Assembly: GCF_001953865.1 (NCBI RefSeq) | Contig: NZ_MQUQ01000003.1 | Span: 199,917 to 263,916, forward strand | From: Amycolatopsis coloradensis | Lineage (GTDB): Bacteria > Actinomycetota > Actinomycetes > Mycobacteriales > Pseudonocardiaceae | Length of the DNA stretch: 64,000 bases | Reading direction: 5' to 3' | Part shown: positions 1 through 9,579 of the stretch, one piece after another | How positions within the stretch are numbered: position 1 is the stretch's first letter | Layout: each line of letters opens with the position of its first letter | Translations under genes and position numbers: made by a program | Notes under the pieces: generated by a model | What the model was told of the DNA's origin: nothing | Database searches by the model: none | What the model saw: the letters and a program-made list of their open reading frames with translations, nothing else

Positions 1-119
1 CCAGGCCACGACGGCATCGTGGCGAAGGTCTTCGCATAGGTTAACGCACTTGATCGCAGCCTATGACGCGTTCACCGTGCTCAGGGTTCCGTATTCCCGC
101 ATCCGCGGGCAAGCGGTTC
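1..119. other. left edge, no gene seen
   Basis: I see no convincing gene here. The stretch lies just downstream of hpt, and codon use looks non-coding in all frames. In M. tuberculosis and relatives ftsH lies near hpt, so these bases may hold the promoter region of a leftward gene outside the window. That is inference only. Confidence 0.4.
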
Positions 120-683
120 TCAGGACGTGTAAACGTGCGGATCCAGGGTGCCGATGTAGGGCAGGTCCCGGTAACGCTCCGCGTAGTCGAGGCCGTATCC
201 GACTACGAATTCGTTCGGAATGTCGAACCCGATGTACTTGACCGGTACATCGACCTTGACCGCCTCGGGCTTGCGCAGGAGCGAGACGACCTCCAGCGAG
301 GCCGGGTTGCGGCTGGCGAGGTTCTTCAGGAGCCAGGACAGCGTGAGCCCGGAGTCGACGATGTCCTCGACGATGAGGACGTCGCGGCCGGCGATGTCGC
401 GATCGAGGTCCTTGAGGATCCGCACCACGCCGGACGACGAGGTCGCCGAACCGTAGGAGGAGACCGCCATGAACTCGAGCTGCGAAGGAAGAGGGAGTGC
501 CCTGGCGAAGTCCGTCATGAACATCACCGCGCCCTTGAGCACGCCGACGAGCAGGAGGTCTCCCTGTCCGGAGCCGGGGCCGTCGACCGGGTAGTCCGCG
601 GCTACCTTCGCGGCCAGCTCGGCGATCTTGTCGTTGATCTGCTGCTCGGTGACGAGCACGGAGGCGATCTCGCCTTCGTACAC
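120..683 (-). CDS. hpt: hypoxanthine phosphoribosyltransferase
   Basis: Purine salvage enzyme that joins PRPP to hypoxanthine or guanine to give IMP or GMP in the cytosol. The 187-residue product has the usual family length. The PRPP-binding motif EDIVDSG lies at about residues 106-112, and the flexible-loop SSYG element is at about 75-78. I chose the GTG at 683 (reading VYEGEI) because it gives the normal N-terminus; the frame stays open upstream into tilS but those codons are not conserved-looking. The gene follows tilS by 13 bases and is the last gene of the run dacB, zinc protease, tilS, hpt, the same order as Rv3627c to Rv3624c. Confidence 0.95.
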   Translation of the reverse strand: MYEGEIASVLVTEQQINDKIAELAAKVAADYPVDGPGSGQGDLLLVGVLKGAVMFMTDFARALPLPSQLEFMAVSSYGSATSSSGVVRILKDLDRDIAGRDVLIVEDIVDSGLTLSWLLKNLASRNPASLEVVSLLRKPEAVKVDVPVKYIGFDIPNEFVVGYGLDYAERYRDLPYIGTLDPHVYTS

Positions 684-696
684 AGGACGATCCCCT

Positions 697-1671
697 CTAG
701 GTGGTGGATTGGGGTGCTTCGACCGAGAGCCTGCCATGCGCCCGTTCGGCCACCAAGTCGCCGGGTAGCCAGACCCCGCCTTGACCCCGCCAGTTCCCCA
801 CCAGCGCGTCGACCGAACGCAGGTGGGCGTCGGTGAGTTCGCGCACTCCGGAGTCCAGCAGCCACCTGCGCAGGACTCGTCGTCGCAGGGCGGGTGGCTC
901 GGTGGCGAGCACCGCGACGTCGAGTCCTTCGTCGGTGAAGGCACGCAGGTAGACGTCGCCCGCGAGTGTGTCCAACGCCTCGGTGTCCTCGCGCAGTTGC
1001 GCCGCCGTGCGGGCGAGCGAGGCCGCGACACCGCCGGACAGCACATCCTCCAGAAGGGGCAGTACTTCCGTCCGCAACCGGACACGGGTGAACCGCGGGT
1101 CCTCGTTGTGCGGGTCCTGCCACGGTTCGACGCCGAGCGCCCGGCACGCCTGCCGGGTGGTGGCGCGGGTGACGCCGAGCAGCGGCCGTCCCCACGGCGG
1201 GTCGTGCGGCCGCATCCCGGCCAGCGAGCGCGGTCCCGATCCCCGGCCGAGGCCGAGCAGGACGGTTTCGGCCTGGTCGTCGAGGGTGTGGCCGAGGAGG
1301 ACGAGACCGTGGCTTTCCGGCAGCGCCGAACGCAAGGCGCGATACCGGGCCCGGCGGGCCGCGGCTTCCGGCCCGCCCGCGCCTCCGACGCTCACCCGTA
1401 GGACTTCGGCGGTGTCGACACCCAGCTCACGGGCCGTGTCGGCCGCCTTCGCCGCGGTTTCGGCGGAACCGTCCTGGAGGCCGTGGTCGACGACGAGCGC
1501 CCGCACCCTCAGCCCCGCGCGAGTGCCGACGAACGCCGCCGCCGCGGCCAGCGCGAGCGAATCCGCGCCGCCGGAAACCGCGACACACACCTCGTCGCGA
1601 GGATCCGCCGACGTCAGGAGGTCCCGCACGGCCGTCCGCACGGCCGCGATCGCCGGATCCGGCCCGCTCAC
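697..1671 (-). CDS. tilS: tRNA(Ile)-lysidine synthetase TilS
   Basis: Modifies C34 of the CAU-anticodon tRNA-Ile to lysidine with ATP and lysine, so that AUA is read as isoleucine; essential in most bacteria. The product is about 324 residues. The N-type ATP pyrophosphatase loop SGGADS is at residues 33-38, followed by the HTLDDQAET signature typical of TilS. The GTG start at 1671 overlaps the upstream protease stop by four bases (GTGA), which supports the start and implies translational coupling. The length matches the short actinobacterial form, which lacks the long C-terminal domain of E. coli TilS. Confidence 0.93.
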   Translation of the reverse strand: MSGPDPAIAAVRTAVRDLLTSADPRDEVCVAVSGGADSLALAAAAAFVGTRAGLRVRALVVDHGLQDGSAETAAKAADTARELGVDTAEVLRVSVGGAGGPEAAARRARYRALRSALPESHGLVLLGHTLDDQAETVLLGLGRGSGPRSLAGMRPHDPPWGRPLLGVTRATTRQACRALGVEPWQDPHNEDPRFTRVRLRTEVLPLLEDVLSGGVAASLARTAAQLREDTEALDTLAGDVYLRAFTDEGLDVAVLATEPPALRRRVLRRWLLDSGVRELTDAHLRSVDALVGNWRGQGGVWLPGDLVAERAHGRLSVEAPQSTT

Positions 1672-2729
1672 CCGTGCAGGCGCCGCACCCAGGCCGCCGG
1701 ATCGGTGATCTCGGCCCGGGTCGGCAGCGTGTTCGGCGACGTCCAGACGGCGTTGAAGCCCTCCATGCCGACAGCGTCGACGACGTGCTTGGTGAACTTC
1801 GCGCCCTGCTCGTACTGCCGCATCTTCGCGTCCACCCCGAGCAGGCTGCGCAGCACGCGGTCGACCAGCCCGCCGCCCTTGCGCCGCGCGGTGAACCGCG
1901 AGCGGATCAGCTCGACACTCGGCACGACCCGCGGCCCGACGGCGTCCATGACGAAGTCGGCGTGCCCCTCCAGCAGGGTGGAGAGCGCGAGGAGCCGGTC
2001 GAACACCGCGCGCTCGCTCGGCGACTGCAGGAGTTCGGCGAGACCGGCGCCGCCGGCCTTGCCCTTGCCGATCTGCTTGATGGTGTCCGGGAGACGGCCG
2101 ACCAGATCGCTCAGCCCGTCGGCGTCGCGGCCGGCGAGCCCGCCGATCAGGCGCTCGACCTCGTCGGCGAAGTAGTCGCGCAGCCAGGTGACCGCGGTGA
2201 ACTGGAGCCGGTGGGTGCCTTCGTGCAGGCAGACCCACAGCCGGAAATCGTGGCCGGGGACGTCCATCGCGCGCTGGGCGGCGACCACGTTCGGCGCGAC
2301 GAGCACCAGCTGGCCACGGCGTTCCGGCCCGCCGAACGGGTCGTACTGGCCGAGCACGCGGGAGGCCAGGAACGCGAGCACCAGCCCGGTCTGGACGCCG
2401 GCGCCACCGGCCAGCACGGGGCCGAGCGGACCGCCCTGCGCCTGCGGCAGCGCGCGGCCGGTGAGCGCGTCGAGCCCGGCGGCGGCCGAGCGGACCCAGC
2501 CGGGCCGGTCGACGACCTCGGCGGGCAGCAGCGGCAGTTCGAGCCCGAGCCCGGTCAGCTCGCGGACGTGCCCCTCCGCCTCGCTGGTCAGCTCCCGCAG
2601 ATCGGCGACGGCTTCTTCGGCCTCTTCGCGGTCGACCGCCGGGCCACCGCGCACCAGGAGGGCGCCCGTCGAGGCGGCCAGGGACCAGTCGACCATCGAA
2701 CGTGTCTTGGTCGGCGTTTCCTCAGTCAC
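1668..2729 (-). CDS. zinc-dependent metalloprotease family protein (DUF2342 type)
   Basis: A 353-residue protein with an HExxH-like zinc signature, HEGTH at about residues 169-173, inside a predicted helix. This matches the actinobacterial DUF2342 / F420-biosynthesis-associated family, represented in M. tuberculosis by Rv3626c in the same position between dacB and tilS. No signal peptide or membrane helix is obvious, so it is probably cytoplasmic. The substrate is unknown; family membership and metal binding are well supported, peptidase activity is inferred. It ends in a GTGA overlap with tilS. Confidence 0.85.
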   Translation of the reverse strand: MTEETPTKTRSMVDWSLAASTGALLVRGGPAVDREEAEEAVADLRELTSEAEGHVRELTGLGLELPLLPAEVVDRPGWVRSAAAGLDALTGRALPQAQGGPLGPVLAGGAGVQTGLVLAFLASRVLGQYDPFGGPERRGQLVLVAPNVVAAQRAMDVPGHDFRLWVCLHEGTHRLQFTAVTWLRDYFADEVERLIGGLAGRDADGLSDLVGRLPDTIKQIGKGKAGGAGLAELLQSPSERAVFDRLLALSTLLEGHADFVMDAVGPRVVPSVELIRSRFTARRKGGGLVDRVLRSLLGVDAKMRQYEQGAKFTKHVVDAVGMEGFNAVWTSPNTLPTRAEITDPAAWVRRLHG

Positions 2730-2807
2730 TCTTATGACGCTACCCGCTGAAAGCCCGGATTCCGCCGCGACTTCCTCACGCTCCGATTCCGGTCGTTCAC
2801 GCCGAAC

Positions 2808-4856
2808 TCAGCGGCAGCCGCACTGGTGCAGGGTCGCCGCGACGACGTCGAGCGCGGCCCTGCCCTTGTTCTGGTCCGAACCGGACGACATCAGCGCGAA
2901 CACCAGCATCCGGCCGTCGGTGTCCAGCACCACACCCGCCAAGGTGTTCACCCCGGACAGCGTCCCGGTCTTGCCTCGCACCCAGCCCCGGCCCGCCGCG
3001 GACGCCGGATCGGCGTAGCGCTTCTCCAGCGTCCCGCTGCCACCCGCGACGGGGAGGCCAGCCAGCAGCGGCCGCAGTTTGGCCGTCCTCGGATCCTTGC
3101 CGTCCGGCGCCGCCGCGACCGCGAGGATCTCGCTGAGCACCTTCGCCGGGATCTTGTTCTGGTCGGACAGGCCGCTGCCGTCGTTGATCTGGACGCCGGT
3201 GAGGTCGAAGCCCGCCTGCTTGAGCACGTCCATCGTCGCGGCCGCGCCGCCGGTGAAGGACGCTTCACCGCCCTTGGCGATCGCGATCTGGCGAGCGAGG
3301 ACGTCGGCGAGCATGTTGTCCGAAAGCTGCAACAGCGAGTTGGCGAACTCGACCAGCGGCTGCGACTTGACCTCGCCGAGCACCTTCGCGTCCTTCGGCG
3401 CCGTCGTCGTACCGCCGGCTTGGGCTTCGAGCTTCCCCGCGATCTTCTGGGTCAGCGCGGCCGCCGGATTCGCGATCCGGGGCGCGTGGTCGCTCTTCGG
3501 GTCGTTGCGTCCGCCGTCGGCCATCACCGGGACGACCGCCGCCATGTAGGTGTTCCCGGCGGCGGTGTCCTCCGGGTCCCAGCCCTTCGCGGCCGTCGGC
3601 CCCTTGAACAGGCTGACGTCCAGCTGGACCTTGGTGATCTTGCCGCCGGTGGCCTTCTTGACCTGGGCGACGAGGTCGTCGACGTGGGCGGCGCCCGGGT
3701 ACAGCGGCGAGTCGGTGCCCAGCGGAAGCGAGGTCAGCGACGGGTCGCCGCCCGCGACCAGGATGGCCGTGCCCGGATCGGCGCCCTGGACGATCTTCGT
3801 CGGGATCTGCATCCCGTGGTCCAGTGACAGCAACGCGGCCGCCACGACGAGGATCTTCGTGGTCGACGCCGGGGTCAGCGGGGTGCCGGAGTTCTTGTCC
3901 CAGAGGACGTCGCCGGTCGCCGCGTCCACGACGGTGCCGGTGAGCGTGCCGAGGTCGGCGGAACCGGCGGGACCCGCCAGCGCGGACGCGAGACCGTCCT
4001 TCGTCGGCCCGGCGCCGTTGATGTCCGGCCCGTGCAGGACGCGGGAAATGCCCGCGGGCTTGGGGATGTCGGCCTTCGGCGCGTTCGGCGCCCAGGGCAG
4101 GCCGAGCCGGTTCGACACCTTCGGCATCGCGGAGGCGCCACCCACCCCGGCGAGCAGCAGGACGACGACCACGGCCGTGATCACCAGGACCTTGCGCTTG
4201 CGCTTCTTCGGCTTCGGCGCGGCCGCGGCGGCCGGAGGCTCCTCGGAGGGCGGTTCCGGCTTCTGGATCCCGACGGTGGCTTCGGCGTCGAAGCGCTTTT
4301 CGGCCGGCTCGATGCGGACCGGACGCGCGTGCATCGTCGCGGACGGGACCGGCGCGGGACGCGGCGGCTCGACCCGGTTCTGCTCGGGACGGCGCGGTAT
4401 GTCTTGGACCGCTTTCTCCTGGACCGGCGGCTCCTGCCGCGGCTCGGGGTCACGCGACGGAGTGGCGGCGCCCCGGTCGAACTGGTCCCAGTCCGGTTCG
4501 TCCCCGCGCTGAGACTGGGCGGGTTTCACGAAGACCGTCTTCGGCTCGGCGGGCCGCTCCGGCTTCTCCGGCTCGACCGGCGTCACCGGGGCGAAGGCGG
4601 ACCACTGCGGCGTGGGGGTCACCGGGACGTCCGGTTCGTCCTCGACCTCGACGACCGGCTCGAACCAGGAGCCGCTTTCGGGTGTGACCTTCGGCACTGA
4701 CAGCTCTTCGGTCTTGCCGTTCGCCAGACCCGACATGGGCAGCCAGACGGTGCTCTGACCTTCCCCCTTGGTGCCCTTGGGCTCGGTGGAAGAGGTGTCC
4801 TTGTCGTCCGACGGCCACCTCGGGTCATCGTTTTCCGGCACGTAACGCTCCTTCAT
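2808..4856 (-). CDS. dacB: D-alanyl-D-alanine carboxypeptidase/endopeptidase, PBP4 type, with long cytoplasmic extension
   Basis: Trims or cleaves peptidoglycan stem peptides outside the membrane. The 682-residue product has three parts: an acidic, proline-rich N-terminal region of about 215 residues, a KKRKRK stop-transfer-like patch with one membrane helix at about 223-243, and an S13 peptidase domain. Active-site motifs are STTK at 331-334, an SDN triad motif near 500, and KTG at 629-631. Typical secreted PBP4 proteins of about 450-480 residues lack the large cytoplasmic extension. The first gene of the run toward hpt, divergent from ppa; the orthologous position is Rv3627c. The start could also be slightly downstream (GTG at the VPENDD segment). 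Confidence 0.9.
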   Translation of the reverse strand: MKERYVPENDDPRWPSDDKDTSSTEPKGTKGEGQSTVWLPMSGLANGKTEELSVPKVTPESGSWFEPVVEVEDEPDVPVTPTPQWSAFAPVTPVEPEKPERPAEPKTVFVKPAQSQRGDEPDWDQFDRGAATPSRDPEPRQEPPVQEKAVQDIPRRPEQNRVEPPRPAPVPSATMHARPVRIEPAEKRFDAEATVGIQKPEPPSEEPPAAAAAPKPKKRKRKVLVITAVVVVLLLAGVGGASAMPKVSNRLGLPWAPNAPKADIPKPAGISRVLHGPDINGAGPTKDGLASALAGPAGSADLGTLTGTVVDAATGDVLWDKNSGTPLTPASTTKILVVAAALLSLDHGMQIPTKIVQGADPGTAILVAGGDPSLTSLPLGTDSPLYPGAAHVDDLVAQVKKATGGKITKVQLDVSLFKGPTAAKGWDPEDTAAGNTYMAAVVPVMADGGRNDPKSDHAPRIANPAAALTQKIAGKLEAQAGGTTTAPKDAKVLGEVKSQPLVEFANSLLQLSDNMLADVLARQIAIAKGGEASFTGGAAATMDVLKQAGFDLTGVQINDGSGLSDQNKIPAKVLSEILAVAAAPDGKDPRTAKLRPLLAGLPVAGGSGTLEKRYADPASAAGRGWVRGKTGTLSGVNTLAGVVLDTDGRMLVFALMSSGSDQNKGRAALDVVAATLHQCGCR

Positions 4857-5007
4857 CCGCCGTCCGGGAAGGGGCCAAGCTCACATACGACCACATCGAT
4901 GCGACCGCCCGAGCCCCCGTGGTCCACACTAGTGAAGACAAGACGATGATTTCGGTGAGCCGTCCGCGACGCCCGCGCGGACCCATGACGAGAGCAGCGA
5001 GGCCGGC

Positions 5008-5526
5008 GTGGAATTCGACGTCACTATCGAAATCCCCAAGGGGGAGCGCAACAAGTACGAGGTGGACCACAAGACCGGTCGGATCAAGCTCGACCGGACG
5101 CTGTTCACCGCCACTCAGTACCCCGCCGACTACGGCTTCATCGACGACACCCTCGGCCAGGACGGCGACCCGCTCGACGTGCTGGTGCTCGTCCAGGAGC
5201 CGACCTTCCCGGGCTGCCTGATCCGCTGCCGCGCGATCGGCATGTTCCGGATGACCGACGAGAAAGGCCCGGACGACAAGGTCCTCGCGGTTCCGACGAA
5301 CGACCCGCGCCTGGAGCACCTGCGCGACATCCACCACCTGAACGAGTTCCACAAGCTCGAGATCCAGCACTTCTTCGAGGTGTACAAGGACCTGGAGCCG
5401 GGCAAGAGCGTCGAGGGTTCCTCTTGGGTCGGGCGTTCCGACGCCGAGGCCGAGATCAAGCGTTCGTACGAGCGTGAGACCGACCGGCTGGCCAAGGAGG
5501 CCGTCGACGGTCCCGCGGCTCACTAG
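5008..5526 (+). CDS. ppa: soluble inorganic pyrophosphatase
   Basis: Hydrolyses pyrophosphate to phosphate in the cytosol, pulling biosynthetic reactions forward. The product is 172 residues, the normal family-I length. The signature with three Asp residues is visible as [10 protein letters not shown] near residue 52, along with the substrate-binding ERNKYE segment close to the N-terminus. The start is a GTG with a GAGGCC-type upstream purine stretch. Divergent from dacB and convergent with glyA, with a perfect hairpin between them. The same dacB-ppa neighbourhood occurs in M. tuberculosis (Rv3627c-Rv3628). Confidence 0.95.
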   Translation: MEFDVTIEIPKGERNKYEVDHKTGRIKLDRTLFTATQYPADYGFIDDTLGQDGDPLDVLVLVQEPTFPGCLIRCRAIGMFRMTDEKGPDDKVLAVPTNDPRLEHLRDIHHLNEFHKLEIQHFFEVYKDLEPGKSVEGSSWVGRSDAEAEIKRSYERETDRLAKEAVDGPAAH

Positions 5527-5540
5527 TCGCTTCGCAAGGC

Positions 5541-5585
5541 CGAAGGGGCCCTTCACCGCACGCGATGCGGTGAAGGGCCCCTTCG
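5541..5585. terminator. palindromic repeat between ppa and glyA, probable bidirectional terminator
   Basis: Perfect inverted repeat with two 20-base arms (5541-5560 and 5566-5585) and a five-base loop. Each arm itself contains the near-palindrome GAAGGGGCCCTTC. It lies between two convergent genes, so it can terminate both. First member of the window-wide repeat family. Confidence 0.8.
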
Positions 5586-5646
5586 TCATACCCCGCAAGT
5601 AGTCGACTAATTGCGGCCAGTCCTAAGTCGATCCCATGCCGATGAC

Positions 5647-6915
5647 TCAGGCCGAGTAGCCCGGGATCGGGAACGGCGCCAGGAACTCGCGGATCTCGGC
5701 GGCGACGGTGTCCAAAGCGGACTGTTCCCCGGCCGCCGCGGCGGTGATCGTGCGGTCGATCCACTCCGCCACCTTGACCTGATGCTCCGGCTCGAGCCCG
5801 CGCGTGGTGATCGCGGAGGTGCCGAGCCGGATGCCGGACGGGTCGAACGGCTTGCGCGGGTCGAACGGCACGGTGTTGTAGTTCAGTTCGATCCCGGCCC
5901 GGTCCAGCGCCTGCGCGGCGGGTTTGCCCGGCACGTTCTTGTTCGTCAGGTCGATCAGCAGCAGGTGGTTGTCGGTACCGCCGGACACGAGGTCGTATCC
6001 GCGCTCCACCAAAGCCTCCGCCAGCGCCTTGGCGTTCGCCACGATCGCGTGCGCGTAGTCGCGGAACTCCGGCTTCTGCGCCTCGCCCAGCGCCACCGCG
6101 ATCGCCGCGGTCGTGTGGTTGTGCGGCCCGCCCTGAAGACCGGGGAACACCGCCTTGTCGACGGCCTTCGCGTGGTCGGCGTCGGAAAGGATCATCGCGC
6201 CACGCGGGCCGCGCAGGGTCTTGTGCGTGGTCGTGGTGATGACCTGCGCGTGCCCGACCGGCGACGGATGCGCACCACCGGCGACGAGACCGGCGATATG
6301 CGCGATGTCGGCGACCAGGACGGCGTCGACCTCGCGGGCGATCTCCGCGAACGCCGGGAAGTCGATGGTGCGCGGGATCGCGGTGCCGCCCGCGAAGATC
6401 AGCTTCGGCCGGTGCCGCAACGCGAGTTCACGCACCTGGTCGAGGTCGACGCGGCCGGTCTCCTCGCGGACGCCGTAGCGGACCGGCGTGAACCACTTGC
6501 CGGTCGCGGAGACACTCCAGCCGTGCGTCAGGTGGCCGCCGTCGGGCAGCGCCATGCCGAGCACGGTGTCGCCCGGCTTCGCGAAGGCGAGGTACACGGC
6601 CAGGTTCGCCGGCGAACCGGAGTACGGCTGGACGTTGGCGTGGTCGGCGCCGAAGACGGCCTTCGCCCGCTCGATGGCAAGGTTCTCGATCTGGTCGACG
6701 AGCTGCTGGCCCTCGTAGTACCGCTTGCCGGCGTAGCCCTCGGAGTACTTGTTGGTGAGGACGGTGCCGGTCGCTTCGAGCACCGCCTGGGAGACGTAGT
6801 TCTCGGAGGCGATCAGGCGGATCTTGTCGTGCTGGCGCTTCGCCTCGTCCTCGACGAGCCCGGCAATCCGCGGGTCGGCGGCGGCGAGCGCGGACAGTTC
6901 TGGCTGGTGTGTCAT
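5647..6915 (-). CDS. glyA: serine hydroxymethyltransferase
   Basis: PLP enzyme converting serine and tetrahydrofolate to glycine and methylene-tetrahydrofolate, the main one-carbon source. About 422 residues. The PLP-lysine context [13 protein letters not shown] and the N-terminal substrate segment [13 protein letters not shown] are intact. I chose the ATG at 6915 (MTHQPEL) because GGAG lies six bases upstream of it; an in-frame ATG ten codons further up lacks such a site. The leader carries a probable ZTP riboswitch, which fits folate-linked control. Confidence 0.95.
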   Translation of the reverse strand: MTHQPELSALAAADPRIAGLVEDEAKRQHDKIRLIASENYVSQAVLEATGTVLTNKYSEGYAGKRYYEGQQLVDQIENLAIERAKAVFGADHANVQPYSGSPANLAVYLAFAKPGDTVLGMALPDGGHLTHGWSVSATGKWFTPVRYGVREETGRVDLDQVRELALRHRPKLIFAGGTAIPRTIDFPAFAEIAREVDAVLVADIAHIAGLVAGGAHPSPVGHAQVITTTTHKTLRGPRGAMILSDADHAKAVDKAVFPGLQGGPHNHTTAAIAVALGEAQKPEFRDYAHAIVANAKALAEALVERGYDLVSGGTDNHLLLIDLTNKNVPGKPAAQALDRAGIELNYNTVPFDPRKPFDPSGIRLGTSAITTRGLEPEHQVKVAEWIDRTITAAAAGEQSALDTVAAEIREFLAPFPIPGYSA

Positions 6916-6939
6916 GGCGTGCTCCGGCTCAGGAGTGGC

Positions 6940-7026
6940 CTTCACCCAGGCGCGCGGTGCCGGCCTGAATTCGCTTCCCGGTGGTGCTCCACCTCAAATG
7001 CGCCAGTCGCTGGTGCCCCCGGAGCC
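6940..7026 (-). promoter_or_regulatory. ZTP (pfl) riboswitch upstream of glyA
   Basis: On the minus strand the leader of glyA contains the ordered conserved blocks of the ZMP/ZTP-sensing pfl motif: CGACTGGCG, then a GGTGG-loop-CCACC hairpin running into CCGGGAAGCG, then after a linker CGCGCCTGGGTG, which supplies the pseudoknot partner. The last block ends about 25 bases before the glyA start, so ligand binding could act on a terminator or on the ribosome site. ZTP signals folate shortage and pfl motifs are known upstream of glyA, purH and folD. The family call rests on motif reading, not on a covariance search; the basal stem pairing is not clear to me. Confidence 0.78.
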
Positions 7027-7163
7027 TAGTGCACTCCGCCCGGGCCGGAGTCGGCATGCGGACGATGTTCGCCGCACCATCGGCGGCCGCCTGCTCGCCG
7101 GGCAACGCCTCGACCACCCCGGCGAGCCACGGGTTCCCTTGCGAGAGCGGCCTTTTCGCGACC

Positions 7164-7595
7164 TCATGGTGCTTCGATCGCGACGCCCATCGAGCGGGCC
7201 GTGCCCGCGATCGTGCGCATGGCCGCGCCGAGGTCGCCGGTGTTGAGATCCGGCAGCTTCCGTTCGGCGATCCCGCGTAACTGGTCCTGGGTGAGCTTTC
7301 CCGCGACCTCGTGACCGGGACGGCCGGAACCCTTGCCGCCCAAGGCCTTCTTGATGAGGAACGACGTCGGCGGGGTCTTCAGCCGGAGTTCGAAGGAGCG
7401 ATCCTCGAACACCGACACGACCACCGGGACGATTTCGCCGCGCTGCGCCGCCGTCGCCGTGTCGTAGGCCTTCTTGACCTCTACGAGATTCACGCCGGTC
7501 TGGCCGAGTGTCTTGCCGAGGTCGACCACCGGCGCGTTGCCGGCGGTCAGCTCGAGCGTCGCCTGATGCGTTTTCTTCTTCGACTTCGGTGCCAT
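7164..7595 (-). CDS. divergent ribosomal protein L11 paralogue
   Basis: A 143-residue protein aligning over its full length with ribosomal protein L11: GQTGVN, the EDRSFEL strand, KTPP and the C-terminal IAGTARSMG are conserved. It is not next to nusG, rplA or rplJ, so it is unlikely to be the main rplK. Its N-terminal domain lacks the usual proline-rich PPVGP helix; the matching stretch reads VDLGK near residues 24-28. Those prolines contact thiopeptide antibiotics in the L11-23S rRNA cleft and their loss gives resistance. A role as an alternative, thiopeptide-tolerant L11 is therefore plausible but unproven. Lys/Ser-rich N-terminus. Upstream of glyA on the same strand. Confidence 0.85.
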   Translation of the reverse strand: MAPKSKKKTHQATLELTAGNAPVVDLGKTLGQTGVNLVEVKKAYDTATAAQRGEIVPVVVSVFEDRSFELRLKTPPTSFLIKKALGGKGSGRPGHEVAGKLTQDQLRGIAERKLPDLNTGDLGAAMRTIAGTARSMGVAIEAP

Positions 7596-7629
7596 ACGCC
7601 CGAAGCTAAGGTCTCCAGTTACCGGAGAG

Positions 7630-8151
7630 TCAATCGATCGGCTTGCTGCCTTCCGCGTGCCTGCGCGCCAGTTCCCGGTAGATCGCCGCGTTGTGCTCGA
7701 CCCACAGCTTCGCGTTGCCGTCGAGCGGGACGTGCTTCTTCGCTGGGCTGCCCATCGCGACGGTCTCGGGCGGGACGACCATCCCCGGCGTCACCGTGGC
7801 ACCGGCGGCGACCAGGGCCTTCGCCCCGATCTGCGCCTTGTCGAGCACGGTCGAGCCGTTCCCGATCAGCGCCTGCTCGCCGATCGTGCAGTCGTGCACG
7901 AGGCACTGGTGCCCGACGGTGACGTTCTTGCCGACCTCGGTGACCCCGTCGTTGACGTGGATGACCGAGTTGTCCTGGATGTTGGCGCCTTCGCGGATCA
8001 CGATCTTCCCGAAGTCGGCGCGCAGGACCGCGCCGTACCAGACGGAAGCGCCCTTCTCCACGATCACGTCACCGATCAGGGTGGCGGTGGGGGCGATCCA
8101 CGCTTCGGGATCCACCTGGGGACGGTGCCCCTCGAATTCGAACAGCGGCAT
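7630..8151 (-). CDS. gamma-carbonic anhydrase family protein (left-handed beta-helix)
   Basis: About 173 residues with repeated hexapeptide (LIV)GxxxX patterns along the whole length, typical of the left-handed beta-helix trimer family of gamma-carbonic anhydrases and PaaY/YrdA proteins. Metal-ligand histidines are visible in VIHVND, VGHQCLVHD. Probably cytoplasmic and trimeric, catalysing CO2 hydration or binding a CoA-type ligand; the exact substrate cannot be told. The ATG at 8151 gives the normal MPLFEFEG-type N-terminus; the frame upstream runs into a palindromic repeat and is not coding. It follows the M14 peptidase gene and precedes the L11-like gene. Confidence 0.88.
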   Translation of the reverse strand: MPLFEFEGHRPQVDPEAWIAPTATLIGDVIVEKGASVWYGAVLRADFGKIVIREGANIQDNSVIHVNDGVTEVGKNVTVGHQCLVHDCTIGEQALIGNGSTVLDKAQIGAKALVAAGATVTPGMVVPPETVAMGSPAKKHVPLDGNAKLWVEHNAAIYRELARRHAEGSKPID

Positions 8152-8174
8152 GCCCCGCACCCTATGCCGCCCGA

Positions 8175-8229
8175 GCGCGTGAAGGCCCCCTTCCCTCGGC
8201 TGAGCCGAGGGAAGGGGGCCTTCACGCGC
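8175..8229. terminator. palindromic repeat, probable terminator of the M14 peptidase gene
   Basis: Perfect inverted repeat with 27-base arms (8175-8201 and 8203-8229) around a single central base. It contains GTGAAGGCCCCCTTC in one arm and its complement in the other. It lies between the M14 stop codon and the carbonic anhydrase start, both on the minus strand. Confidence 0.75.
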
Positions 8230-8237
8230 CAATACGG

Positions 8238-9482
8238 TCAGCCGATGGCGGTGTTCAGCAGGAGGTCCACGGCGCGGTCGTTACGCGTGGTCTCCCGCAC
8301 GATCACCTCGTCGGGCGGGTAGAAACCGGGGTTCGAACCCCGCGGGTACATCTCGAAGGTGAAGCTCAGGATCTTGTGGGTGCCCCACATCCAGTCGTCG
8401 ATCGTCCCGTCCGTGATGTACAGGTCGCTCGACTGCTGCGGCGTGTAGCCGTTGGTCGCCGCCAGCTGACGGCCCACCGTCTGGAACCGCTGCGCTTCCG
8501 CGGCGGTCATGCCGGGGGCGGTGTCGTTGTAGGTGAAGCCGAACGGCCACAGGACGAGCTCCGAGTAGGTGTGGAAGTCGATGCTCGCCTTGATCTGCTG
8601 GACGCCGCCGATCTTGCGTGAGTTCACGAAGTTGGACACCGCCCTGGTCTCCGGGGCGGAGAACGCCGAGGGGCCGCGGTAGGTCTCGCTGGTGGTCGAG
8701 CCCGACGAACCGCCGCAGCAGCCCCAGTTGTAGGCCCAGTTGCGGTTGGGGTCGGTGCCGTTGCCCTGGCGGTTCTTGCGCCAGTACTTGTAGCTGCCGC
8801 CGGAGATGTCGTACTCCGAGCCGTCCGGGTTGACGTTCGGGATCACGTAGATCTCGGTGCTGTCGACGAATCGCTTGATCGCCGGGTCGGACGCGTAGCC
8901 CTGGGTGAACCGGTTCACGATCCGCAGGCACATCTCGGTGGTGAGGTGTTCGCGGGCGTGCTGGTTGCAGGTGAAGAGGACTTCGGGCTCGTTCTCGTCG
9001 GTCGCGACGTTGTCGCTGATCTTGAGCATGTTCAGCGCGCGGTTCTGGTACGAGTTGCCGACGCTGCTCAGCCTCGCGATGGAGCCGAAGTTCGTCTGGG
9101 CGTTGCGCAGTTCCGTCGTGACCTCGGCGTAGTTGTGGTAGCCGGAGTCGGACGGCGGGAAGTCGTTGATCGCGTTCGCGCCCGGCTTCTCCGACCGGTC
9201 GACGACGCCGCGCTGTTCGACACGGAAGCCGAGCGAGCGGATCTTCGCCGCGTCGCGCGCTTCGCCGATCACCGTGGTCGTGGAGCCGGAGGTGCCGAGG
9301 ACATCGACGCCCAGCCGGGAGATCTGGGTGCGCTGCTGTGACGTGCCGGTGCCGAAGACCTCGTAGATCTGGACCTGCGCGTCTTCGGTCTGCTGGTCGG
9401 CGGTCGCCGGACTCGCGGCGACCGGGATGGTGAACGCCGCGACGGCCGCGATCGCCACGGCCATGCACCGTCTTATGCGCAT
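8238..9482 (-). CDS. secreted M14-family zinc carboxypeptidase
   Basis: Removes C-terminal amino acids from peptides outside the cell. The 414-residue product begins with a classic signal peptide (RIRR, hydrophobic core, cleavage after about residue 28 at ATA). The zinc ligands are visible: H175 and E178 in NQHAREH, and a third His in the DFHTYSE segment near 304. The catalytic Glu is in FTFEMYPRG near 378. A stretch of about 85 residues before the catalytic domain resembles an inhibitory propeptide. It resembles the Streptomyces secreted carboxypeptidase T/SG group. Single gene bounded by a palindromic terminator; a TetR gene on the same strand lies upstream. Confidence 0.9.
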   Translation of the reverse strand: MRIRRCMAVAIAAVAAFTIPVAASPATADQQTEDAQVQIYEVFGTGTSQQRTQISRLGVDVLGTSGSTTTVIGEARDAAKIRSLGFRVEQRGVVDRSEKPGANAINDFPPSDSGYHNYAEVTTELRNAQTNFGSIARLSSVGNSYQNRALNMLKISDNVATDENEPEVLFTCNQHAREHLTTEMCLRIVNRFTQGYASDPAIKRFVDSTEIYVIPNVNPDGSEYDISGGSYKYWRKNRQGNGTDPNRNWAYNWGCCGGSSGSTTSETYRGPSAFSAPETRAVSNFVNSRKIGGVQQIKASIDFHTYSELVLWPFGFTYNDTAPGMTAAEAQRFQTVGRQLAATNGYTPQQSSDLYITDGTIDDWMWGTHKILSFTFEMYPRGSNPGFYPPDEVIVRETTRNDRAVDLLLNTAIG

Positions 9483-9579
9483 CGTCGTCTCCTAGCTCTC
9501 AGGCAAGGGAAGGGAACCTCACCATGGCCGGAGCGGGCAGACCGAACAATCCGTAACGGTACGGATCTAATGCGTATTT

